DNA of 64,000 bases from Oreohelix idahoensis (taxonomy: Eukaryota; Mollusca; Gastropoda; Stylommatophora; Oreohelicidae): contig JAMPIV010012159.1 of the NCBI GenBank assembly GCA_024509875.1, forward strand, positions 1 through 64,000. The letters run 5' to 3'. The stretch's first letter is position 1; the number at the start of each line of letters is the position of its first letter. The notes under the pieces were generated by a model that was given only the letters and a program-made list of their open reading frames with translations, had not been told where the DNA came from and did no database searches. Below are positions 49,505 to 58,747 of this stretch, one piece after another. Both the position numbers and the translations under genes were made by a program.

Positions 49505-52500
49505 CTAATTTTGATCACAGGGGTGCCGACTGAGGAAATCTGCACCGACATTCAATTTAAGGCTTGCATAAGCGACTGGTTTCAGTTCCCCATCAGGTGA
49601 AGATGATCTTTGCAACAAAGCCCCTCCTAGTCCTACATTACTTGCATCGGTTCTTAAGACAAAGTCCTGTGTCAAATCAGGCAGTTTGAGAATAGGCTTG
49701 CTAGTGAGTTTTTCCTTTAACTCTTGGAACGCTAGTTCACATTGTGCAGTCCAAATAATTTTATCTGGAAGTCCCTTGCGAGTCAGATCAGTCAGAGGAG
49801 CACAAATAGCGTTAAAATTTTTGATGTATTTCTGATAAAATCCGCATAACGACACGAATGATCGCACGTCCTTTTTTGTTTGCGGCCTAGGTGCTCTCTG
49901 CAGTTTTTCCAAGTTCTTAGGATCAGGGGTCATATTACCCTGCTATACAGTGTGTCCCAAGAATTCCAACTCTTTGCATCCAATACAACATTTTGTTGGC
50001 CTAGCAGTTAAGTTCGCCTCCCGAAGTCTATCAAACAACATCTCCAGAGCTTCAATGTGTTCTTCAAATGTCTCTGTGGCGACGAGAATATCATCCATGA
50101 AATTCGTGATACATGGGTTATTCAGGGGATCCAACAATTTTCGCATCATCCTTGAAAACACACTCGGAGCATTTTTCAGTCCGAATGGTAGCATATTGAA
50201 TTCATAATGTCCATCCGAAGTGCTAAAAGCCAAATAAGGTCTCACTTCAGGCTTCACTGGGATCTGGTAATAGCCTTTACTAAGATCCACCTTTGAAAAG
50301 TATTTTGCCTTGTTCAGTCTGGCAAATAACTGTTTTGTGTCTGGTAATGGATCCACTTGTCCTTCTGTGACAGCATTCAGTTTCCTGTAATCTATGCACA
50401 GTCTGTGTTCCCCAGACGGTTTTCTCAACAAAACGACACTAGAACTAAAAGATGATTCACTGTGCGAAATAATCCCCTCCTTCAACAAATACTCTATTTC
50501 TTCCTTCAATGCCTTCTCCTTCGCGAACGGAATAGAATAGGCTCTCATACAGATTGGGTTTGAGTCTACCAGTTTCATGTCATACTGTAGCAAATTTGTA
50601 TGGCCTGGTTTATCTGTTAATACATCTGTATGTTCCTCCAGAACCTGTTGAACTCTCTCCCTCTGGTTTTTAGTCAGGTGCTTACTGACTTTTACCTGTG
50701 CTGCTGTTTCACAAGGATGTAATGGGTATTCATGTGAGGTGAGTGGTTCTTTTTGCATCTGGGTTGCAATAGCCAAGGTCAATAAGGGGGTGCTTTCCTG
50801 GAGTGGTCTGTCCAGATACTTCTTTAACAGGTTTACATGATAAACTTTTTCCTTCCCCTTTTTGTCAATTTTATAGTTTGTTCTAGACACCTTCTCTAGA
50901 ACCGTATATGGACCTTGCCAACCAATTTGTAATTTATTCTGGCTTCCGGGTAGTAGAAGCAGCACCTTCTCTCCGACTGCCAGTTCCCTGTCCTTTGCCT
51001 TCCTATTAAAATATGCTGCATGTTTCTTCCTGGCTTGTTTCAAATTATCATTTGCCAGTTTCCATCCAGCTTTCAAACGAGTGGTCAGTTCGTTCACATA
51101 TTGATACGATGAGGTAACAGTCTCTTCCGCCTTCTCATCTGTCCAGGTCCTTAATAAAGCTTCTAATGGACCTTTTATTGGCCTCCCAAATAGCAGAGTT
51201 GCGGGAGCCATCCCGGTTGAACTATGTGGTACCTCCCGGTACGCAAACAATGCGGCGGGCAGGAATTGATCCCACAGATCCGGTTTTTCGTGTGCCAGCT
51301 TTCTCAGGATAGAAATGAGAGTCCCGTTGAACCTCTCTACCTGGCCGTTCCCTTGTGGATGGTACGGACTACAATGAAAGTGCCTGGCTTGAAATAGCTT
51401 AAAAACTTCTTCCGTTAGTTTCCCCTTGAACTGAGAACCATTATCCGTCAAGATTTGATGCGGGAATCCTAATCGGGTAAATATTGTAAGTAGTGCCTCT
51501 GCTACATGTTTTGAATCAATTGATGGCAGGGCTACCGCCTCTCCCCACATAGAACAAGTGTCCACCAGAGTAAGGATGTAACTGTTCCTCCTCTTGGTCC
51601 GAGTGAGAGGTCCTACAATATCCACTGCAACCCTCTCAAAAGGTGTTCCCACTATGGGCATTTCCCCTAGAGTTGCAGGAGCAGTCCAGTGCTTTGGAGC
51701 TACCCTTTGACATTCTGGGCAGGATTTGACATATCTTTTTATATCCTCCGTTATCCCTGGCCAGAAGTAATGACAAGCTATACGCTGTCCTGTGGCGCTG
51801 ATCCCCATGTGACCACTGAAGGGAATCGCATGCCCGAGTTCCATCACTTTATCTCTATATGAAGTGGGAAGAACCAGCTGGTTGTGACCATTTGTTCCAG
51901 TTCCGGCCTTCCTGTATAAGAGTTTGTTCTTCATGAAATATTCCCCCTTGCTCGGAGGTGTGTGGCATTTGGGCAATTTTTTAAAACAGGGCTTGAGTGT
52001 CCTATCCTCAGCCTGCGCCTTCCTCATCTCCTCTGGATGAGCATTTATAGGTTCACCTTCTTCCTCCTTCTTCTGTGACCTGGTCTGCACTGTCGCCATG
52101 ATCACAGGTTTCTCGGGATTCCCCAAGAAGACGTATCTACACCCCAATATCAGAGGGTAGATTGGTTCATCTATCACTGCTGCTCTGATTTCTCCTTCCA
52201 CATAGCGAGTTTTCACCGTTATCCTTGCGATGGGAAGTGTCATGAGTGGTATGTCCTTAGTCGCCCCTTGTATTTCCACTGTTTCTGTGGTATACTGACT
52301 TGGGTCCACTAGGCTAGACTTCACAACTGAATCATAATCCAAACCTGTATCATAAAGGCACCTTATGGTGACCCCATTACAAATAACATCCTCACAAACT
52401 GGGGGGTGATAAGGTTCCTGTTGTCCCTTAGGATTAACCTTTAATCTTTGCGTCCCCGACTTCATTGCAGCAATGTTTGAAGGTTTCCTTCTACAAAATT

Positions 52501-53653
52501 CGGTGTTATGGTTATCCTTCTTGCACCATTTACACCATCTTTTTCCTTGGTTCAACGGTTTTCTTTCATTGAACTTTTGGTCATTGAACTGTGAGTTTCT
52601 GTCGCGATAGTCATTTCTTGGCCGCTCAAAGTTTGTCCTACCTTTATTTCCCTGCTCTCTATTATCAAATTTATTAAATTGCTGTGGAGCTTTAAAATTG
52701 TCTATGTGCTTCTTCTTAGCACCACTTACCTCTGCCTGGGCTGCCTGATACCTCTCAGCAACATTTAAAATTTCCCCCAACTTCTCTGCACCTTGTTCCA
52801 TGAGAAATTTTCTCATGTCTGGAGCCATGGACTCTCTCAATTGCTCAATCATGATCATTTCTTTAAGATCTTGGGTCTTCCCCAGAGCCGTCCATTTCTC
52901 CAAATAGGTTTCTAGTCTAGCAGAGAATTGGTGGTATGTCTCCCCAGACAACAGTTTGGCATTTCTAAATTTCTTACGATAAAATTCACCATTCTTCTCG
53001 TACCTTAATAACAAAGCCTGCTTTAACATGTCATAATTGTCTTGGTCTTCCCTGTTCATTTTGGCAAATACTTCATAAGAAGTACCTCTCAATCCCTGTG
53101 ATAGCTTTAAGCTCCACCTCTCTCTCTCTAACCCATATGTAGTAGCTAATAACTCAAAACGTCCTAGGTACCCCTCTATGTCATCGTCTTTTTCAACAAA
53201 ATGGTCTAAATGAAACCCCATAGCTGAGTTTGAGGCTCCCAGACTGGGCGTAGCATCTGAGGCAAAAGGGCTGGCACCATTTTCAGGAGCCTGGCCTTGT
53301 AATTCCAGCTCCCTTAGTCGTAATTCGTGCTCCCTTTGCAACCTTCTATCTTCTGCCTCCCTTTCGGCAGTCAACCTTTTTTCTTCTGCCTCCCTTTGCC
53401 CTTTTTCTTCTGCCTCCCTTTGCAGTCTTTTTTCTTCTGCCTCCCTTTGCTGTCGTTTTTCTTCTGCCTCAATCTGCAGCCTCTTAATTTCTCTATCAGC
53501 CTCTAACCTCTTCTCTTCAGCTAACCTCCTTTCTTCCCGTTCAATATATTTATCACATTCAGCCGTTACGTATTGAATTAAAATTTGACCATCCATTCCC
53601 ATCTCCTTCGCGGTGAGCACAGCAGCTGATCTAAATTTTGCCAGCTCCGCCAT
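49505..53653 (-). pseudogene. gag-pol: gag-pol of Gypsy element 2, one stop and an RNase H deletion
   Basis: One frame from ATG at 53,653 (the ORF opens 18 codons earlier, but that text is leader-like) through the stop at 49,945-49,943 and on to 49,505. In order: coiled-coil Gag N-terminus with repeated REAEEKR; Gag core; zinc knuckle CKWCKKDNHNTEFC (about 52,500-52,540); protease with DTGLD (about 52,350); integrase with HHCC (SGHMGIS ... CPECQ), DDE residues in VAVDIVGP, LTDNGSQ and GQVERFNGTL, and GPY/F module WQGPYTVLEK; RT with DYRKLNAVT, VDLSKGYYQIP and NFMDDILVA (about 50,095); then thumb and connection. RNase H begins (LRTDASNVGLGGAL) but after VAYASLKLN jumps straight to VGADFLSRHP, losing its catalytic centre. 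Confidence 0.93.
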
Positions 53654-53920
53654 ACTTTTTAGACAATATAATAATATACAAGCTAAATCTCTAACCAGTA
53701 AATACACTAAGTACTTCTTATGACTATAGTCTAACTAATTCTAACTAACCAGTTAACTAATTAATTATTACTGGCTGTGAAGATTCACCAACTTTTATCT
53801 GCAGGGACACTTTTAATTTTAAAGGGAATTTTACAATTTATTTCCCTACTTTTATTTCTCCCACCAGGAGATCCTAATATTACTGTTGGGCTAATTATCC
53901 CTGGACAAGACCCCAATTTA
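53654..53920 (-). promoter_or_regulatory. Leader and primer-binding site of Gypsy element 2
   Basis: Read on the minus strand, TAAATTGGGGTCTTGTCCAG follows the LTR at once. It resembles the tRNA-Pro-type primer site of many vertebrate retroviruses and Gypsy elements (TGGGG.CTCGTCC). The leader is only about 270 bp, much shorter than in element 1. Confidence 0.75.
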
Positions 53921-56185
53921 TGTAGTGGTGTTTGATGGTATTGTATGATGGTGATATTACTAAATGTAATTGTATGAGGCCAGCTGTGAAGGCTCCTGAG
54001 ATAAAATGTAGTTGTGAATTGTCAGAAGGCCTTTCTTGCTACCACTACGACCTCACACTTAATTTTTTTTTAATGAATGTGGCTACGTAAAGTGTCTAGG
54101 GTTATGATATGTAGTGTGGTGTAATAGGTTATAGATATACCCACAGATATTTAACAAGACTAATAATATTAATAAATGTTAAAATACACTGAACTAACTC
54201 ACGTGTGTAAAATTTTTTGATAGAATTATATTACATTTATTTTGTTCTGGATCAATTTTTTAGGTTGACCAGAACTTAAAAGGATTTAGAGATTATGAAA
54301 GAAATGCATGGAATATTATATCATAAATGCAATAGTGTACATATATATGTACTATACTAGTTAGTTTTATTAAAATGTTCTAGTAGTCATCTACTTGGGA
54401 GGATAGTTAATGTTTGTGCTGTTGGGGTGGCCTCATCACACCTGTCTATATTGACTACACAGTGTCCAGAAAATGGTGGGAATTTTTATGGGGGTATTAG
54501 TAACTACACAGCGTTGGTGAATGTCCAGCAGACCAGAGGCTCACTCATCTTGTAGTTGTAGCTCTGGTGCTGAAATCAGGTGGTCCCACCTCTCCGTGCT
54601 GGCGGGCAATAATGGTGGTCTCTGTCACAAGTACTGCACAGATACACTCGAGTAAAGTCACCAACTGAATAGACACTGCTTGGTTGACAACAGAAACTCA
54701 CAGCTCTGCAATCAAAGTATGGGCCATGTGTCAAAATCTATTCTCTACCCACGTCTGGACACAACACTGACACAACAACCACATCATACAGACAGGTCAG
54801 ATCTCTCTGACCAAACAGCACATTTACCATGGTGGTTTTACATCAGATAGATCCTCCCAGACTATAGATTCTGAAAAATATTTATTAGTTGTCTGCCCTA
54901 AAAGAGGATAGGTAATATGTTTCATTATTCTCAACACTTGATCTGTCTTGCCTAATCCTTGCTGGAGTTTATGTACATTGTTGGTCCCTAGACCCTGACT
55001 TGGGCGGGGGGTCTAGAGCAAATCCCTACTTGTTAGTAAGGCTAGATTTCGATATGGCAGTATCAAATCACTCGAACATGAAACAATATTCAAAATATAT
55101 AAGGAAATAATTTCAATCTTACCAGATTATGAATAAATAACACAGAATTGCTAGCAAAACTCAGCTGAGCTGCTGGCTATAGTATGGCGTCCCTAAATTT
55201 ATTACACTTTCTTTCATATGGAAATCACCACACTTTAAAATCTGTGTCTATCACTGAACAACTATTGAAGAATGGCCCCACTTTCGCGTCTGAGCGCTAA
55301 TGATATGATTGTCTGTGGCCAATCACTGCCTAGGTTTATTTTAAATTCAAATTTCCTACCATAAAGTCATTTCAGTCATGCTTCAGTCAAGTATGGATGG
55401 TTATCTGTTAGTCTGTCCGTCTCTACTTGTGTTTCTACAAAATGTACTTGATTTTTGAACCAACCTTTCTCTCCCCTCCAAAATTTTGTCGTTAAAAGTT
55501 ATATTTAGACACAGCTACCACCCAAAAACCCTCTCCTCCATACTAAGTAAATTTGAACACCTGCGTCCCAAGGTCGTGTTTTTTTGTGCAATTAGCGACA
55601 CTTTTAGATTCAATACAGTCTGTCGATGATGTGAACAACACTGTCTTTTGTCATTATCTTCAATATTATCTATCCGTCTGTAAAATTAAGAACATATTAG
55701 TTCACTGCTCAGAATAGGCCATCCGGCCAGCTAATTTTTATATTCCTAACATTAATATTAAGAAAAAAATACTTTTTAATTTTTGTAATATTCCTAACAT
55801 CTGCGTTTAGCCGCTGAATTCAAATCAAGGGCTTGGTATCGCGCAAAAGCGTCCAATAAATGACTGTGGCGTAACATATCTATGGTCCCTTCTGTCGAGT
55901 TGCTTACTTTTTATGTCAACTTGGGAAACGTGACTTTTCTCCGTTCCCCCCCCCCCCCCCCCCATTGCGTCTCCTTAGCCTTTCTAGTCTCACGCAATCT
56001 TTCCAGTCATATTTTTCCTTTTTGATCCTCCGTTCCCCTCCTGTCTAGCAAGTCAATTTTTATGGAGGGTGATGACCCGCGGTCTAGGCGATCATGTACT
56101 ATTCGCAGCCTACGCATTATGTTTTTATCCTTAAATGTTATCTTTGGAGATATTTTACCGTTGTATCTCTGTCCATTTCACTACA
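53921..56185 (-). repeat. 5' LTR of Gypsy element 2
   Basis: Direct repeat of 47,162-49,417. Notable difference: a pure C-run of 17-18 at about 55,946-55,963. Followed by GGGCA (56,186-56,190). Confidence 0.94.
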
Positions 56186-56254
56186 GGGCAAATATGTATC
56201 CCGACATAATGATTTAACAAAGTAGTGGGGTTACACACACTCGTTTCACGACAC

Positions 56255-56600
56255 ATGGTACGCAACCAGACGATACGTCAAGGCCTTAAATCCTGCCCCC
56301 TGCAGACCCAAGTAGAACAGTCCCAATTAAGATGGTTTGGCCATGTCTGCAGAATGGGAGAAGATCGGATACCACGACAAGCATGGGAAACAAAGAGCCA
56401 AGGATCCAGACCCCGAGGACGACCCAGAGTCCGCTGGGAGGACAACATTAGACAATCTTTGAAGGACCGAGGACTAGAATGGAACCAGGCCAGGAGGAAG
56501 ACAGCCGATAGGATAGTCTGGCGCTCTCTCTCTTCCAAACCTCTACACCTCACGGTAGAAGGGGAACGACTAAGTAAGTAAGCAAGTAAGTTTTTCTGCT
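56255..56600 (+). pseudogene. RTE-like LINE copy 2, C-terminal end and tail
   Basis: Picks up the LINE at the residue where 44,916 stops: MVRNQTIRQGLKSC, then LRWFGHVCRMGEDRIPRQAW, GRPRVRWEDNIRQSLKDRG and DRIVWRSL. The end carries AACGACTAAGTAAGTAAGCAAG, a TAAG-type tail. The text closely matches the intact copy at 33.4-34.0 kb. The two halves now lie 11.3 kb apart. Confidence 0.9.
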
Positions 56601-56727
56601 CCCGTGTGGTTTCCGAGGGTCTCTGTTGTGTGTGTGAGAGAGAAAGAGAGAGAGAGAGACCTACTGCTCTTATCATACATTTAAGGAGACAATTAAAATG
56701 AGACTAGGCTAGGACTGGCAAGGGGGA
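56601..56727. repeat. (GA)n-like run and spacer
   Basis: AGAGAGAG run at 56,635-56,660; nothing else. Confidence 0.7.
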
Positions 56728-56952
56728 AAGGTAAAGGATACCGTTACACGCCCATTGAGGCATATTGGGAATATGGTGTTAGGCCCATATTTTCTTGACC
56801 ATCGGCACACTAGGGGGTGATGTGGTCAGCATCACGCCGGCCGCCTTAACCTTCCCAGAAGTTGTGGCTGGGTCGACGCAGGAGCCGTTTGCGGCTTTAA
56901 AAAATCCCACCTCATCTAGGAATCGAACCATAGACCACTGAGCTACTCGACA
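56728..56952 (-). mobile_element. tRNA-derived SINE with collapsed promoter
   Basis: The minus strand begins GTAGCTCAGTGG (A box, plus 56,935-56,945) and GGTTCGATTCC (B box, plus 56,919-56,929), both exact matches to tRNA promoter boxes, then a GC-rich body (GGCGGCCGGCGTGATGC) and a 3' part ending near GGCGTGTAACGG. The boxes are only 5 bp apart instead of about 30, so the tRNA anticodon region has been lost in this copy. It is too short for a tRNA gene. Boundaries are approximate. Confidence 0.75.
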
Positions 56953-56956
56953 CACA

Positions 56957-57526
56957 GCACCGTCTAATGATGAAAACGCAGACAGCGCTACATGCACACT
57001 TGCGGAAGATATTATTCTTCCATCACCTCCATTCCGACACGAATCTGACCTAGATACAGCAGATCCCGAGAGTGACCACGAAAGTGTGATCAGTCCAGAC
57101 AACACTGAATATCACACGGCAACGGGGCGCCCACATTCTGGTGCAGCAGATGACTCCCCACCGTTAACGGGATTTGTCCGGTTGCCTCAGGAGCACATAC
57201 GTATGAGATTGCGAGGAAAATGCAGACTGCCCCCCAACGCGCAGCATGAGGTGCACCATTTCGGCACTGCTTCGTCCTTGCCCTCGACGGCTGCAGCCAC
57301 CACCCACTCGACGGTGCGAAATGCGCCATCCTCTTGTGATCAACGATTGGCGAGAAAAAAAAGTTGTCTTGATGGAAATCGCCAACTTCCTCATGTCAAA
57401 TTCGTAAACGTCCAGTTCAACGATTATTGGTTTATTGGAGAATCAATCTTCTCTAATAACAAAAAGGTACTTACCCAGCGAGTACTAACTCTTCAAAGTA
57501 CTACCCCTCGTTCCCCACCATACTAA
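56957..57526 (+). CDS. Unassigned ORF, about 190 codons, starting at the SINE border
   Basis: The frame is open from about 56,957, immediately beside the SINE, to a stop at 57,524-57,526. A conventional ATG at the start is missing; the best-defined stretch begins with a GTG at 57,086. The product is rich in Pro, Ser, Asp and His with an acidic first part (ESDLDTADPESDHES) and a basic middle. I recognise no domain. It may be an exon fragment or element ORF truncated by the SINE. Codon use looks coding-like, but evidence is weak. Confidence 0.3.
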   Translation, partial: APSNDENADSATCTLAEDIILPSPPFRHESDLDTADPESDHESVISPDNTEYHTATGRPHSGAADDSPPLTGFVRLPQEHIRMRLRGKCRLPPNAQHEVHHFGTASSLPSTAAATTHSTVRNAPSSCDQRLARKKSCLDGNRQLPHVKFVNVQFNDYWFIGESIFSNNKKVLTQRVLTLQSTTPRSPPY

Positions 57527-58204
57527 AGTCACTAGTGTCCATTTTTTTTGTGGTAGGAAATATTTTTTTTCTCTCAGAAAGATGTCAGCCTCAGCCAAGA
57601 TCCTGCTGATGATAGTGACAGTTACGACGTCTATAACACCCAGATATACTTACAAGTTATTATGGCGTGACGCCACTGTGTTTTAATGTTATATAATTAT
57701 TTCACATTCTTCGCCAACATGGACTGTCATTATCATTACATCTTTTACACCAATACGTCAAGAAATTGAAGAACTTTCGCAAACATTCGCAGATCTACAA
57801 CACTATGTTATCCAGGTTAATCAGAACTTTAAATTATCTCATTTCTACAAATTACACCACTTTTGCCTGTGAAAATCTTTATAATAGGACTTATGCTTTA
57901 CAAAAGTTTTTATTTTTTTTGTTTTTTTCCCTTCCTGATGAATTTAGTGACAAAAGCAAATACTATACGCACACACATATTTTTCCTTTGTGATACACCG
58001 AGCATTCCCCACTATTCAACAGGAATTTACCTATGTTAACGTGTCTATCAAATTCTATAAATACTTCTTCGTAGTCTGGGAAACACCCCTTCTCGCATTC
58101 CTGAATTCAGTGAGACACACCAGAGGTCATGACCCGACACAGTAGAGTGTCATTACTATTGATTTTGCCTAGCATAATTGGTGTTTTAAATTTTTAGCTG
58201 TTTT
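57527..58204. other. Noncoding DNA
   Basis: T-rich with several T-runs; no gene recognised. Confidence 0.4.
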
Positions 58205-58747
58205 GTGTATAACTACCATATGTACAAGAAGATGAGATGTCCACAGCGGACATCGGTAAAAGATAATGAGGACATTGTTACCCTCATTGACACATCTAAC
58301 GCCCCTAAGACCCCCGAGTACATTCCCATGACTGACATTCGTTCCCCTCCCACGGTGATAAACCCTACTTCGTCATTTATACCAATATACACCCCACTCC
58401 ATGATAGGAAACTCTTTACAGAGCGATACAACAGGAAGCAATCTGATCATCAGAAGAAGTCTCCCCGTCCGACAAGTGTTTCGGCCCTATATACTCCTTT
58501 ACACTCTAAGGGGGGCGGGCCCACTTGGGTCATGACTCCCAAGCGTCTCAGCTTCCTGTTGTCTTGCATCGAAAATGAACCCATTTCACTTATGGTAGCA
58601 ACTTTAAATTCCACAACTCCGCCAGCCGTGGAGGCAATTGTGAAAGTAACAAGGAGAAGACAAATTATTCCGTTCGTTCCGTCGCACACACTGAGACACC
58701 AGCGAAGTCAACGAGTCGCCACTGCGCGTTCCCCACTGGACTTTTGA
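58205..58747 (+). CDS. Unassigned ORF, 180 codons
   Basis: The annotated start is ATG at 58,205, with another at 58,232. The product is Pro/Thr/Ser-rich with a repeated YTPLH motif (residues about 60 and 98) and a basic C-terminus. No domain recognised. It abuts the 3' end of the minus-strand LINE at about 58,750 and shares the mixed, higher-GC composition of 57,000-57,500, so both ORFs might derive from one older gene or element. Confidence 0.3.
   Translation: MYNYHMYKKMRCPQRTSVKDNEDIVTLIDTSNAPKTPEYIPMTDIRSPPTVINPTSSFIPIYTPLHDRKLFTERYNRKQSDHQKKSPRPTSVSALYTPLHSKGGGPTWVMTPKRLSFLLSCIENEPISLMVATLNSTTPPAVEAIVKVTRRRQIIPFVPSHTLRHQRSQRVATARSPLDF

Larger units (their letters stand above)
47162..56185 (-). 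mobile_element. Gypsy LTR retrotransposon 2 (Gmr1-like domain order)
   Basis: A full-length minus-strand element of 9.0 kb: LTRs of 2256 and 2265 bp with TGTAGTG...CACTACA ends, perfect GGGCA duplication, primer-binding site matching the tRNA-Pro type, and one long gag-pol frame. Integrase again lies before RT. The copy is damaged in two ways: one in-frame stop in RT at 49,945-49,943 and an internal loss of most of RNase H near 49,555. The LTRs differ by few changes, so insertion is recent. It lies inside a solo LTR that itself lies inside a LINE. Confidence 0.94.
44917..56254 (-). mobile_element. Solo LTR (about 2.3 kb) split by Gypsy element 2
   Basis: Without the Gypsy element and one GGGCA copy, 44,917-47,161 plus 56,191-56,254 form about 2.3 kb with TGTGGCGTGA at one end and TTTCACGACA at the other (TG...CA, imperfect terminal inversion) and a 5-bp CATGG duplication. 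No coding region lies between, so I read a solo LTR left by recombination. Text near 45,040-45,110 (GGCTGTGAATGATCTGG, CTTGCTACCTCCG) echoes the LTR of element 2, suggesting a related family in the same orientation. Strand is inferred from that. Confidence 0.75.

Noticed and set aside
44918..56253. 7-bp target duplication ACATGGT suggesting a DNA transposon around 44.9-56.25 kb
   Set aside because: With CATGG as the duplication the ends become TG...CA, the LTR pattern; the extra matching bases are chance.
56919..56945. Possible tRNA gene on the minus strand
   Set aside because: Perfect A and B boxes but only 5 bp apart and no acceptor or anticodon stem; a SINE fits better.
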